A stretch of DNA of 64,000 nucleotides from Streptomyces sp. NRRL F-6131 (GTDB lineage: Bacteria > Actinomycetota > Actinomycetes > Streptomycetales > Streptomycetaceae), in the NCBI GenBank assembly GCA_000719695.1, contig JOHN01000015.1:62001-126000 (forward strand). Reading direction: 5' to 3'. Positions 42,816-53,941 of this stretch are shown here, one piece after another. Position 1 is the first letter of the stretch. Each line of letters begins with the position of its first letter. A program made the translations under genes and the position numbers. The notes under the pieces are model-generated. The model had not been told where the DNA came from, searched no databases, and saw nothing but the letters and a program-made list of their open reading frames with translations.

Positions 42816-42951
42816 AAAGATCAACGACGCCCCGCAATGAGGGGGGCTTGCCGGGCCTGTGCGGAGCGCTCTCGCCGGAGGGTGGCGCCAGGGGGGACGG
42901 CGGGAGTCCGGGGCGATCGGGGGGAGCGGCTTCAGAGCCGCGCGTCGACGC

Positions 42952-42987
42952 GGCGCGGAGCGAGTCCGGGGGGACTCGCTCCGCGCC
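42952..42987 (+). other. Long perfect hairpin in the TetR leader
   Basis: 16-bp perfect stem (42952-42967 / 42972-42987) with a GGGG loop, midway between the TetR-operator promoter and the TetR start codon. No immediate U-tract, but CACCTTTT follows 23 bases later (43011-43020). It could be an attenuator or the 3' end of a short leader RNA. Confidence 0.55.
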
Positions 42988-43096
42988 TCCCTGCTTCTCC
43001 GGCACCTTTTCGGCCTGCGCACCACCACCCGCACTCGACACCCCGCCAGGTAAACTGCACCGGGTAGTGCAATACGCCGAGGAGGGGACCCGCCCG

Positions 43097-43747
43097 ATGA
43101 GCACAGCGAACCCGGCAGCGACCGCCGGCTCACGCCGCATGCCGGAGAAGCGCCGGGCCATCGCCCGCGCCGCGAGCACGGTGTTCGGCCGCGAGGGCTA
43201 CACCCGGGCCAGCGTCGACGCCATCGCCACCGAGGCCGGCGTGTCCAAGCGCACCATCTACAACCACTTCGGCGACAAGGAGAAGCTCTTCCTCTCCGTC
43301 GCCCTGGAGACCGCCGGCGAACTCACCGAGATCATCGCCGGCCTGGCCGACCGCCATCTGCACAAGATCGTCGACCTGGAGGCCGACCTCACCGCCTTCG
43401 CCGTCGACCGTGCCAAGGCCGTGCTGGCCGTCGGCGAGCACTACGCCCTCGGCCGCACCATCCGCGCCGAGGCCGGCAACCTGCCGCCCGACGTCCTCGC
43501 CGCCTGGCTCGCCGCCGGCCCGCTCGCCTCCCACCGCGACCTCGCCGACCACCTCGCCCGCCTCGCCGCCCAGGGCCTGCTCACCGTCGACGACCCCGAC
43601 CTCGCGGCCACCCACTTCACCCTGCTCACCTTCAGCGGCGCGGCCGACCAGTCCTTCTACGGCGCCGTCCCCCTCTCCGACCCCGCCCTCCGCGCCACCG
43701 TCACCACGGGCGTCCAGGCCTTCCTCCGCCTCTACCCCCGCCCCTGA
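43097..43747 (+). CDS. TetR-family regulator (AefR-like C-terminal domain)
   Basis: 216 residues. N-terminal TetR HTH (about 14-65): KRRAIARAASTVFGREGYTRASVDAIATEAGVSKRTIYNHFGDKEKLF in pieces, including the hallmark VSKRTIYNHF. The C-terminal domain (about 85-215) with AVGEHYALGRTIRAEAGNLPPDVL and HFTLLTFSGAADQSF fits the TetR_C_7/AefR-like type that responds to small hydrophobic ligands. ATG 43097 is chosen after GAGGAGG (about 10 nt); the frame is open for 250 bases upstream but that segment is GC noise overlapping a hairpin. No adjacent transporter gene; the nearest operator is its own promoter at 42785-42815. Confidence 0.87.
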   Translation: MSTANPAATAGSRRMPEKRRAIARAASTVFGREGYTRASVDAIATEAGVSKRTIYNHFGDKEKLFLSVALETAGELTEIIAGLADRHLHKIVDLEADLTAFAVDRAKAVLAVGEHYALGRTIRAEAGNLPPDVLAAWLAAGPLASHRDLADHLARLAAQGLLTVDDPDLAATHFTLLTFSGAADQSFYGAVPLSDPALRATVTTGVQAFLRLYPRP

Positions 43748-43785
43748 CAGCCCCGACCCCCGGCCCGGAGCGCGGAGAGGGCACG

Positions 43786-43815
43786 AAAAAGGCCCAGGTC
43801 GTTGACCTGGGCCTT
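43786..43815 (-). terminator. Intrinsic terminator for tRNA-Gly
   Basis: Perfect 12-bp stem (43789-43800 / 43804-43815) with a 3-nt loop followed, on the minus strand, by five U residues (AAAAA at 43786-43790 on plus). Classical Rho-independent structure directly after the tRNA; it may also stop TetR transcription. Confidence 0.85.
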
Positions 43816-43821
43816 CACGGC

Positions 43822-43895
43822 TGGAGCGGGCGACGAGAATCGAACTCGCGCTCTAAGCTTGGGAAGCTCATGTTCTACCATTAAACTACGCCCGC
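43822..43895 (-). tRNA. tRNA-Gly (anticodon CCC)
   Basis: 74 nt including an encoded CCA 3' end (plus 43822-43824). Acceptor stem GCGGGCG / CGCCCGC, D-loop TTTAATGGTAGAAC, anticodon loop TTCCCAA giving CCC, T-arm CGAGTTCGATTCTCG. Decodes GGG. Confidence 0.93.
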
Positions 43896-44171
43896 TTGAC
43901 GAGCCGTCAGAGACCGCTCGATCTGCACCTCACTGTACCCCATCCGTGACGGCCGTTGCACGGGTGGTCGGAGGTCGTGGCGGAGCCGCGAGGGGTGGGG
44001 GCGGAGGCGTACTGTGTGGCCGCGTGAGAGTGCCCCGGCGGGTGGGCGCGGGCGGCGAGCCTTGGTGTGGAATGTCCGGAACTTCCCCTAATGTGACGCT
44101 GGTCCCGGGGGCTCCGCCGTTCGGGGCGACGAGTACGGGTGAGTACCGGGGTAAGGATGGGAAGGGGATCG

Positions 44172-44393
44172 ATGGAGCAGCGCGCCGTCGTTCGTTGTGC
44201 CGAAGGGCACCTGTTCAGCACCACCACGTTCCCGATGCAGAACCTCGGACCCGCCAGGCTGGGGCCGGGCCGGTTGATCCGGTGTCCGCAGTGCGGACGG
44301 CTCAGGAGCTCGGTGCTGGCCGACGTGCGGGAGCTGTCCGAGCCGCAACTGGCCCGGGCGCTGCGGCTGGAGGCCGCGGAGTTCCTCGCCTGA
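44172..44393 (+). CDS. Small zinc-ribbon-like hypothetical protein
   Basis: 73 residues. CAEGHLF near the N-terminus and CPQCGRLR at about 38-45 give three or four candidate zinc ligands (Cys, His, Cys, Cys), then a Leu/Ala-rich helical tail. This is a recurrent short actinobacterial protein with no known function. ATG 44172 is preceded by GGGAAGGGG at 6 nt; longer in-frame starts upstream lack a ribosome site. A possible -10 box TAATGT is at 44089-44094. A hairpin terminator follows directly. Confidence 0.65.
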   Translation: MEQRAVVRCAEGHLFSTTTFPMQNLGPARLGPGRLIRCPQCGRLRSSVLADVRELSEPQLARALRLEAAEFLA

Positions 44394-44436
44394 CGAGGGC
44401 GACCACGAGGGCGGTCACGGGAGAGATGTGACGGGT

Positions 44437-44465
44437 GCGGCCCCGGACGATTCGTCCGGGGCCGC
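44437..44465 (+). terminator. Hairpin between the zinc-ribbon gene and dcd
   Basis: Near-continuous 12-14 bp inverted repeat GCGGCCCCGGAC / GTCCGGGGCCGC (44437-44448 / 44454-44465) 44 bp after the stop codon and just ahead of the dcd promoter. Confidence 0.75.
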
Positions 44466-44487
44466 GTCGTGCACGTAACCTCGAAGC

Positions 44488-45063
44488 GTGCTGCTCTCTG
44501 ACAAGGACATCCGGACCGAGATCGACAACGGCCGGGTGGTGATCGACCCGTTCGACCCCGCGATGATCCAGCCGTCGAGCATCGACGTGCGACTGGACCG
44601 CTTCTTCCGGGTCTTCGAGAACCACCGCTACCCGCACATCGACCCCTCCGAGGAGCAGCCGGACCTGACCCGGCTGGTCGAGCCGGAGGGCGACGAGGCG
44701 TTCATCCTGCACCCGGGCGAGTTCGCGCTGGCGTCGACCTACGAGGTCATCACGCTGCCCGAGGACATCGCCTCGCGGCTGGAGGGCAAGTCCAGCCTGG
44801 GCCGTCTCGGCCTGCTGACGCACTCCACGGCCGGCTTCATCGACCCCGGCTTCAGCGGGCACGTCACGCTGGAGCTGTCGAACGTCGCGACCCTGCCGAT
44901 CAAGCTCTACCCGGGGATGAAGATCGGGCAGCTCTGCCTGTTCCGGCTCTCCTCGCCGTCGGAGCACCCGTACGGCTCGGAGCGGTACGGCTCCCGGTAC
45001 CAGGGGCAGCGCGGTCCGACGCCGTCCCGCTCCTACCTGAACTTCCACCGCACGAAGGTCTGA
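44488..45063 (+). CDS. dcd: dCTP deaminase
   Basis: 191 residues, normal full length. It converts dCTP to dUTP (or, in bifunctional members, dUMP) for dTTP synthesis. Trimer dUTPase-fold motifs are clear: [11 protein letters not shown] (about 30-40), [31 protein letters not shown] in pieces with the catalytic Glu in VTLEL, and the C-terminal [14 protein letters not shown] loop that closes over the nucleotide. GTG at 44488 lies 6 nt after a TAACCT -10 box (44476-44481) with no ribosome site, so the mRNA is leaderless. Convergent with the AlaX-like gene. Confidence 0.96.
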   Translation: MLLSDKDIRTEIDNGRVVIDPFDPAMIQPSSIDVRLDRFFRVFENHRYPHIDPSEEQPDLTRLVEPEGDEAFILHPGEFALASTYEVITLPEDIASRLEGKSSLGRLGLLTHSTAGFIDPGFSGHVTLELSNVATLPIKLYPGMKIGQLCLFRLSSPSEHPYGSERYGSRYQGQRGPTPSRSYLNFHRTKV

Positions 45064-45093
45064 GCGCCGCCCCCGAGCAGCACGACGGACCGA

Positions 45094-45138
45094 CGGAACG
45101 GGCGGTCACCCCTGGCGCAGGGGTGACCGCCCGTTCCG
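45094..45138. terminator. Very long bidirectional terminator hairpin
   Basis: Perfect 21-bp stem (45094-45114 / 45118-45138) with a 3-nt loop in the 79-bp gap between convergent dcd and AlaX-like genes. Confidence 0.8.
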
Positions 45139-45142
45139 CGTC

Positions 45143-46033
45143 TCAGGCCCGCTTCGGGCGCGTGACGGCGACCAGCTCGCTGCCGTCCTCGGAGAGCCGC
45201 AGCTCGGTGCGGAGCTCGGCCAGCTCGCCCAGGTGGTGCAGGTGGGTGCCGCCGCAGAAGATCTGCGCCGCTCCCTCGGGCAGCTCGCAGTGCCACTGGC
45301 GGCGGGCGGTCAGCTCCGGGCCGGGGACGTCGATGCGCACCGGGGCGTCGGCGGCGACCCAGCCGGCCAGCCGGCGGTTGACGGCCTCGGTGAGCTCCGG
45401 GAGGGCGTCGGCGAGGGCCGGGAACTCCTCGGTGGCCTCGGCGGTGAAGCCCTTCTTCCGCAGCGACTTGCCCAGCCGGTAGGTGTCGGTGCTCGCCTCG
45501 GTGTCCATCACCGAGCTCGCCATGGCGAGGCTGTCGAAGTCCGGGTGGCCGAAGGCGTCGACGCGGCCCGGGTCCTTGCGCCAGCGCGGCGCGAGCGCCT
45601 CGTTGAGCGCGAGGGCGAGCAGGTGGCAGCCGCTGTGCGAGGCGCTGAGCGCGCCGCGGCGGCCGGCGTCGACGGCGAGGGCGGCGGTCCGGCCGACGAT
45701 GTCGCCCGGGTCGGCCGCGAGGACGTGCAGGACCAGCCAGGACCACTCCTCGTCGCCGCGGCGGACCGGGATGTCGGCGCCGACCAGCGGCGCGCCGCCG
45801 TCCGGGCCGACGGCCCCGGTGAGGCAGTCGACGACGGCCAGCTCGACACCGTCCACGGTGAGCGTGCCGAGGTCGGCGGGCTGGTCGGGCCAGGTGTGGT
45901 CGAGCGGGTGGAACGGCGTCGCCCCGGTGACCACGGCGTACCGGCCGCCGTCCAGCGGGTGCACCGCGAGCACCGTCGACTCGCCGGTCACCGCCCCGGT
46001 CGGGAAGCTGACGTGCGTGGTGGGGAGGGTCAT
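45143..46033 (-). CDS. AlaX-type alanyl-tRNA editing / metal-dependent hydrolase-like protein
   Basis: 296 residues. It lacks an aminoacylation domain but has the second additional domain of AlaRS/ThrRS: SASHSGCHLLALALN (about 130-145; the HxxxH-like zinc pair reads HSGCH) and CGGTHLHHLGEL near 260 supplying the Cys and His ligands. Stand-alone proteins of this type deacylate mischarged tRNA in trans; the divergent N-terminal domain (1-120) leaves the exact substrate open. ATG 46033. The stretch behind it (46034-46198) holds CGGGTCGTCC repeats only on the Yip1 side. Confidence 0.8.
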   Translation of the reverse strand: MTLPTTHVSFPTGAVTGESTVLAVHPLDGGRYAVVTGATPFHPLDHTWPDQPADLGTLTVDGVELAVVDCLTGAVGPDGGAPLVGADIPVRRGDEEWSWLVLHVLAADPGDIVGRTAALAVDAGRRGALSASHSGCHLLALALNEALAPRWRKDPGRVDAFGHPDFDSLAMASSVMDTEASTDTYRLGKSLRKKGFTAEATEEFPALADALPELTEAVNRRLAGWVAADAPVRIDVPGPELTARRQWHCELPEGAAQIFCGGTHLHHLGELAELRTELRLSEDGSELVAVTRPKRA

Positions 46034-46198
46034 GCCTGGCTCCGTGCGGGTGAGGGTGGACGGGACGACGGAAACGGGCCCCGCGAGGCGAGGCCCGGTC
46101 CGTGGTCCATTGTCCCCGAGGCCCGGCAGACCGGCCCCGGCGGCCGGGACGCCCCGGATCAGCTCGGGACGCCCCGGGTCGTCCCGGGTCGTCCCGGC

Positions 46199-47200
46199 TC
46201 AGCCCAGGGTCGGCAGCTTGATCAGCACCAGCAGCGCCAGCAGCTGCAGCGCCGCCGCGCCGGCCGCCTTGCCCCAGGGCAGGTCGTGCACCCGGCGGAC
46301 CATGCTGGTCAGCAGGAACGCGCAGAGCAGCCAGGTCGCCCAGCCGACCACCTGGACCACCGTGTTGTCGGCCGGCAGCACCAGCGCCAGCAGCAGCCGG
46401 GGCGCGTCGGTGACCCAGCCGATCAGCACGGCCAGACCGACCGTGGACTGCCACGGACCGTCGCCGCCGAACTGCCGGGCCAGCGCGTACGTGACCGCGC
46501 CGAGCATGGCGCCGGCCAGGGTGAAGCCGATCGCCGCCGCGAGCAGGGCGGTGAGCGCCACGGTGAAGGTCGAGTTGACCACGTCGTCGCGGGTCATGCC
46601 GAGGCCGAGCACGGCGAGGGCGCCGTACAGCAGGGAGACCGTGACGGCGGGCAGCCAGACCTGGTGGTCACGGGTGCGGTCGAAGATCGCGGTGGGGGTG
46701 CGGAACAGCCCGGTCAGCAGCTCGCGCCAGCCCGGGCGCGGCCCGGTGGCCTGCGGCGCGGACTGGCCGCCGGCCCGGTAGACGGCGACGTTGTCCTCGC
46801 CGTAGCCCTGCTGCCCGTAGCCGTCCCGGTGACCGTGCTGCCCGTAGCCGTCCTGGTGGTCCGGCCGCCCGTAGCCGTCGGGCCGGTCCTGCTGCCCGTA
46901 GGAGGACGGCTCGCCGGCGTACGGGTCGGCGCCGACCGGGAAGGCCCGGGTGTGGCCGGGTTGGTCGGCCGCGTACGGGTCCTGCTGCTGTCCGGCGTAC
47001 GGGGAACGGGGGCCGGGGCCGTACGGGTCCGGCGGGCCCTGGTGGGCGGACGGTCCGCCCGGGCCCTGCTGCGGGCCGGTGAAGTACTCCGGTCCGCCCG
47101 TCGGCCCGTACCCCCCGGGCGCCGCCTGCTGCTGCGGGGGCACCGACCACCCGCCACGGGGGTCGGCGCCCTGACCGCTGTCGTATCGATTGCCAGCCAC
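46199..47200 (-). CDS. Yip1-domain membrane protein with Tyr/Gly/Gln-rich N-terminus
   Basis: 333 residues. The first 165 are a disordered Gly/Tyr/Gln/Asp/Pro-rich stretch with units such as DGYGRPDHQDGYGQHGHRD; the C-terminal half has five hydrophobic segments of the Yip1 family (LTGLFRTPTAIFDRTRDHQVWLPAVTVSLLYG in pieces). Actinobacterial Yip1 proteins have no known role. GTG 47200 lies 6 nt after a TACCTT -10 box (plus coordinates 47207-47212), so translation is probably leaderless; longer in-frame starts are unlikely. Confidence 0.72.
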   Translation of the reverse strand: MAGNRYDSGQGADPRGGWSVPPQQQAAPGGYGPTGGPEYFTGPQQGPGGPSAHQGPPDPYGPGPRSPYAGQQQDPYAADQPGHTRAFPVGADPYAGEPSSYGQQDRPDGYGRPDHQDGYGQHGHRDGYGQQGYGEDNVAVYRAGGQSAPQATGPRPGWRELLTGLFRTPTAIFDRTRDHQVWLPAVTVSLLYGALAVLGLGMTRDDVVNSTFTVALTALLAAAIGFTLAGAMLGAVTYALARQFGGDGPWQSTVGLAVLIGWVTDAPRLLLALVLPADNTVVQVVGWATWLLCAFLLTSMVRRVHDLPWGKAAGAAALQLLALLVLIKLPTLG

Positions 47201-47309
47201 GCTCCGAAGGTACCCGCCCGGCGGGCACCTCGGCGGCCGGGCACCGGACCGGGTCCGGTTTGCAGCGAGCCTGTTACTGCCGCGGGTCACCGCGGGGCAC
47301 GCGGGCGCC

Positions 47310-48458
47310 CTACTGCCCCACGGCGACCTTCGGTCCGTGCACCGCGGCCGCGGCGCTGGTGCCGGCGGGGCAGCCGCCCGGGCCGGCCGAGGTGCGGACG
47401 GCGCCGACCGGCAGCAGGGTGCCGCAGGCGATCCGCACGCCGTTCGGCAGCTCGTTGTCGGACTCCACGATCGCGCCGTCGCCGATCACCGCGCCGTCCA
47501 GCGCGGTGCGGTCGCCGATGGTCGCGAAGGCGCCCACGATCGAGTCCTTGACCAGGGTGTCGGGACCGATCACGGCGCCGGGCAGGATCACGCTGCCCTC
47601 GACGATCGCGCCGGCCTCGACCACCGCGCCCTCGGAGACCACGGTGCCGCCGCTGAGCACCGCGCCGTGCCGGACGGTCGAGCCGGGCAGCAGCAGGGCG
47701 TCGCCGGTCGGGCCGGGGACGGCGGGCGAGTCGACCTTGCCGAGGACGAGGTCGGCCGAGCCCCGGACGAAGGCCGCCGGGGTGCCGAGGTCCAGCCAGT
47801 ACGAGGTGTCGACGACGCCGCGCAGCAGCGCGCCGGTGGCCAGCAGCTCGGGGAAGGTCTCGCGCTCGACGGAGACCTCGCGGCCGGTCGGGATGCGGTC
47901 GATGACGGAGCGGGTGAAGACGTAGCAGCCGGCGTTGATCTGGTCGGTGACGATCTGCTCCGGCGTCTCCGGCTTCTCCAGGAACTCCAGCACCCGGCCG
48001 TGCTCGTCGGTCGGGACGAGGCCGAAGGCGCGCGGGTCCTCGACCCGGGTGAGGTGCAGGGTGACGTCGGCCCCGGCGGCCACGTGGCCGTCGCGCAGGG
48101 CGGCGATGTCGACGCCGGAGAGGATGTCGCCGTTGAAGACCAGGACCGGCTCGTCGGGGCCGCAGGTCAGCCCGGTGGCCGCGTTGCGGATGGCGCCGCC
48201 GGTGCCGAGCGGCTCGCGCTCGGTCAGGTAGACCAGCTCGATGCCGTACGGGGTGCCGTCCTGGAAGTGGTCCTCGAAGACCTCGGCGAGGTAGGAGGTG
48301 GCGAGCACCACGCGGGTGACCCCGGCCGCCGCCGCGCGGGCCAGCTGGTGCGCGATGAAGGGGACGCCTGCCACCGGCAGCATGGGCTTGGGGGTGTGGG
48401 TGGTCAGCGGACGCAGTCGCGTGCCCTTACCACCGACCAGCATGATCGCCTCGGTCAT
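47310..48458 (-). CDS. Sugar-phosphate nucleotidyltransferase (mannose-1-phosphate guanylyltransferase type)
   Basis: 382 residues. N-terminal nucleotidyltransferase domain with MLVGGKGTRLRPLTTHTPKPMLPVAG in pieces (GGKGTRLRP loop, Lys in TPKPM), VLVFNGDIL (metal Asp) and FLEKPE; C-terminal left-handed beta-helix (about 255-345) built of hexapeptide repeats (LLPGSTVRHGAVLSGGTVV in pieces). Activates a sugar-1-phosphate, probably mannose-1-P to GDP-mannose, for glycan synthesis; glucose-1-P thymidylyltransferase is the alternative. ATG 48458. A TACAGT -10-like box on the minus strand at plus 48584-48589 suggests a leader of about 120 nt. Confidence 0.87.
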   Translation of the reverse strand: MTEAIMLVGGKGTRLRPLTTHTPKPMLPVAGVPFIAHQLARAAAAGVTRVVLATSYLAEVFEDHFQDGTPYGIELVYLTEREPLGTGGAIRNAATGLTCGPDEPVLVFNGDILSGVDIAALRDGHVAAGADVTLHLTRVEDPRAFGLVPTDEHGRVLEFLEKPETPEQIVTDQINAGCYVFTRSVIDRIPTGREVSVERETFPELLATGALLRGVVDTSYWLDLGTPAAFVRGSADLVLGKVDSPAVPGPTGDALLLPGSTVRHGAVLSGGTVVSEGAVVEAGAIVEGSVILPGAVIGPDTLVKDSIVGAFATIGDRTALDGAVIGDGAIVESDNELPNGVRIACGTLLPVGAVRTSAGPGGCPAGTSAAAAVHGPKVAVGQ

Positions 48459-48669
48459 GGTCTGCGCTGTTCCCCTTGTGGTCTCTGCGGCCCGGCCCGG
48501 CGGGCCGGTACGTCCGCGGTGTGTGCTGTACGCCGTTCCGGGGGCCGGAACGGATCGACCGGCGCACGGCCGGTCCGGCGCCTACTGTATTTCCTTCTGA
48601 CAGGAGCGTGGCCCGGTGGTCCGGCCGTCGGCGGCCGGGACGGGGCGGGGCCGCGGAGGCGGTCACCCG

Positions 48670-48715
48670 AAAAGCCCGGCCCGGGCGGGCGCCGGTGGCA
48701 CCCCCCGGGCCGGGC
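48670..48715 (-). terminator. Intrinsic terminator of the Fe-S oxidoreductase gene
   Basis: 12-bp perfect stem (48674-48685 / 48704-48715) followed on the minus strand by a TTTT run (plus 48670-48673). The remainder of 48459-48777 holds the nucleotidyltransferase promoter region and no gene. Confidence 0.75.
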
Positions 48716-48777
48716 GGGTTGTTGCAGAACTGTCGAACAACCGGGCCGGTTCACGGCCCCGTCGGGCAGGGCGACGC

Positions 48778-51000
48778 TCAGGCGTCGACCGTCTGCGGCT
48801 CCTCGGCCCCGGCCGGCGGGACCGCCTTGACCGAGTCGAGCAGCAGCTGGGCGACGTCGACCACCTTCAGGTGCTCCTTGGCCGCGCCCTCGTTCTTCTT
48901 GCCGTTCACCGAGTCGGAGAGCATGACGAGGCAGAACGGGCAGGCGGTGGAGACGATGTCCGGGTCGAGGGACAGCGCCTCGTCGACGCGCTCGGTGTTG
49001 ATCCGCTTGCCGATGCGCTCCTCCATCCACATCCGCGCGCCGCCGGCGCCGCAGCAGAAGCCGCGCTCCTTGTGGCGGTGCATCTCCTGCTGGCGCAGAC
49101 CGGGGACCTTGTCCATGATCTCGCGCGGCGGGCTGTAGACCTTGTTGTGCCGGCCCAGGTAGCAGGGGTCGTGGTAGGTGATGAGGCCCTCGACCGGGTT
49201 GACCGGCACGAGCTTGCCCTCGTCGATGAGGTGCTGCAGCAGCTGGGTGTGGTGGATGACCTCGAAGTGGCCGCCCAGCTGCGGGTACTCGTTGGCGATG
49301 GTGTTGAAGCAGTGCGGGCAGGTGGCCACGATCCGCTTGACCGGGGCGTCCTCCAGCGCGGCGTTCAGGGTCTCGACGTTCTGCGCGCCGAGCATCTGGA
49401 AGAGGAACTCGTTGCCCAGGCGGCGGGCGGAGTCACCGGTGCAGGACTCCTCCTTGCCGAGGATCGCGAACTGCACGCCCGCGGTGTGCAGCAGCTCGGC
49501 GAAGGCCTTGGTGGTCTTCTTCGCGCGGTCCTCCAGGGCGCCGGCGCAGCCCACCCAGTACAGGTACTCGACCTCGGCGGGGTCGATGTCCTCACCGATC
49601 ACCGGCACCTCGATGCCGGTCTCCTTCTTGAGCTCCTTGACCCAGTCGAGGCGGGCCTTGGTGGCCATGCCCCAGGGGTTGCCCTTGTTCTCCAGGTTCT
49701 TGAGCATGGTGCCGGCCTCGGTGGGGAACGAGGACTCGATCATCACCTGGTAGCGGCGCATGTCGACGATGTGGTCGATGTGCTCGATGTCGACCGGGCA
49801 CTGCTCGACGCAGGCGCCGCAGGTGGTGCAGGACCACAGCACGTCCGGGTCGATGACGCCGTTCTCCTCGGCGGTGCCGATCAGCGGGCGCTCGGCCTCG
49901 GCCAGCGCGGCCGCGGGGACGTCCTTGAGCTGCTCGGCGGTGGCCCGCTCCTCGCCCTCCATGTCCTTGCCGCCGCCGGCCAGGAGGTAGGGGGCCTTGC
50001 CGAAGGCGTGCTCGCGCAGGCTCATGATGAGCAGCTTCGGGGAGAGCGGCTTGCCGGTGTTCCAGGCCGGGCACTGCGACTGGCAGCGGCCGCACTCGGT
50101 GCAGGTGGAGAAGTCGAGGATGCCCTTCCAGGAGAAGTGCTCGACCTGGGAGACGCCGAACACGGCGTCGTCGGCCGGGTCCTCGAAGTCGATCGGCCGG
50201 CCGCCGCTGGTCATCGGGCGCAGTTCGCCGAGCGCGACGGAGCCGTCCTCCTCGCGCTTGAAGTAGATGTTGAAGAAGCCCAGGAAGCGGTGCCAGGCGA
50301 CGCCCATCGAGGGGTTCACGCCGATGGTGATCGCCCAGGCGAAGGAGATGCAGATCTTCAGCATCGCGAAGAGGTAGACCAGGTTCTCCAGCGTCCCCTC
50401 GGACAGGCCCCGGAAGGCCGCCACCAGCGGGTAGGAGATCAGGTACTTGGCCTCGTAGGAGCCGACGTGCTCCAGCGCGCCCTCCAGGCCGCGCAGGATC
50501 ATGATGCACAGGCCGATGCCGAGGATCGTGTACTCGACGTAGAAGGCCTGCCAGGCGATCGAGCCGGCGAAGCGGGACTTGCGGCCCGCCCGGCCGGGCA
50601 GGCTCAGCAGGCGGATCACGATCAGCGTCGCGATGCCCAGCGTGGTGAGGGTGCCGACCAGTTCGGTGAACAGCTCGTACGGCAGCCAGCCGCCGAGCAC
50701 CGGCAGCACGAACTCGGCGTCGAACAGCTGGAAGAACGCGGTGAGCAGGGTCAGGCCCAGGGTGAAGAAGCCGACCGCGACGAACCAGTGGGCGATGCCG
50801 ACGATCCCCCAGCGGTTCATCCGGGTGTGGCCGACGAACTCCACGGCCACGGTCTTCACCCGCTGCGCGGGCTGCCCGAACCGACTGGCGTCCGGCTGGC
50901 CGGTCCGCACCACCCGGTAGATGTACAGCGCCGCACGAGCGGCGAGCGCGGTGCCGACCACGAACGTGACCAGCGAGATGACGATCGCTGCTAGCTGCAT
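48778..51000 (-). CDS. Membrane Fe-S oxidoreductase with CCG domains (Rv0338c-like)
   Basis: 740 residues. An N-terminal membrane domain with about six hydrophobic segments (1-240, heterodisulfide-reductase gamma/NarI-like, with His residues that could bind haem), then two 4Fe-4S motifs (CTECGRCQSQCP near residue 300 and CTTCGACVEQCP near 395) and two CCG domains in the C-terminal third (CCGAGG, HDPCYLGR, CPHCFN, ACPFC). Matches the conserved mycobacterial Rv0338c-type reductase; electron donor and acceptor are unknown. ATG 51000 with GGAGACGGAGAG upstream. Divergent from dnaK. Confidence 0.9.
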   Translation of the reverse strand: MQLAAIVISLVTFVVGTALAARAALYIYRVVRTGQPDASRFGQPAQRVKTVAVEFVGHTRMNRWGIVGIAHWFVAVGFFTLGLTLLTAFFQLFDAEFVLPVLGGWLPYELFTELVGTLTTLGIATLIVIRLLSLPGRAGRKSRFAGSIAWQAFYVEYTILGIGLCIMILRGLEGALEHVGSYEAKYLISYPLVAAFRGLSEGTLENLVYLFAMLKICISFAWAITIGVNPSMGVAWHRFLGFFNIYFKREEDGSVALGELRPMTSGGRPIDFEDPADDAVFGVSQVEHFSWKGILDFSTCTECGRCQSQCPAWNTGKPLSPKLLIMSLREHAFGKAPYLLAGGGKDMEGEERATAEQLKDVPAAALAEAERPLIGTAEENGVIDPDVLWSCTTCGACVEQCPVDIEHIDHIVDMRRYQVMIESSFPTEAGTMLKNLENKGNPWGMATKARLDWVKELKKETGIEVPVIGEDIDPAEVEYLYWVGCAGALEDRAKKTTKAFAELLHTAGVQFAILGKEESCTGDSARRLGNEFLFQMLGAQNVETLNAALEDAPVKRIVATCPHCFNTIANEYPQLGGHFEVIHHTQLLQHLIDEGKLVPVNPVEGLITYHDPCYLGRHNKVYSPPREIMDKVPGLRQQEMHRHKERGFCCGAGGARMWMEERIGKRINTERVDEALSLDPDIVSTACPFCLVMLSDSVNGKKNEGAAKEHLKVVDVAQLLLDSVKAVPPAGAEEPQTVDA

Positions 51001-51153
51001 CGGCTCTCCGTCTCCTGCGGCTTGCTTGTTGCGGGGTGTGCAGTGTCTCCGGGGCAGTGTACTCGCCGGTAACTTCCAGCACCGACGGCCCGGACATTAC
51101 CGCTGGGCAACACTTCTCCTGAAGATGCTCAAGGTATGGCGGCAGTCACGTAA

Positions 51154-53783
<2,630 letters not shown>

Positions 53784-53807
53784 CCACCGGTGACAGCTGA
53801 CAAACCC

Positions 53808-53858
53808 CGCGCTGCGGAGTCGTACGCCGGCCAGTACGGCGGCCGGCTCCGCAGCGCG
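53808..53858 (+). other. Intra-operon hairpin between grpE and dnaJ
   Basis: 12-bp perfect outer arms CGCGCTGCGGAG / CTCCGCAGCGCG (53808-53819 / 53847-53858) enclosing a second inverted arrangement (GTACGCCGGCC / GGCGGCCGG region). No U-tract. Possible partial terminator or RNA-processing element that sets the dnaJ:dnaK ratio. Confidence 0.55.
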
Positions 53859-53941
53859 CTGTCGACGTGCCCCGGCACCACTGGCCGGGTAGCGACCGTT
53901 GACAGCACTGTGACGATGGACCTCGGGAGGTGGCGCCGGCC

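Noticed and set aside
42837..43067. 76-codon ORF in the TetR leader
   Set aside because: No ribosome site, Arg/Pro-rich composition and interruption by the 16-bp hairpin make it unlikely; retained only as structured leader.
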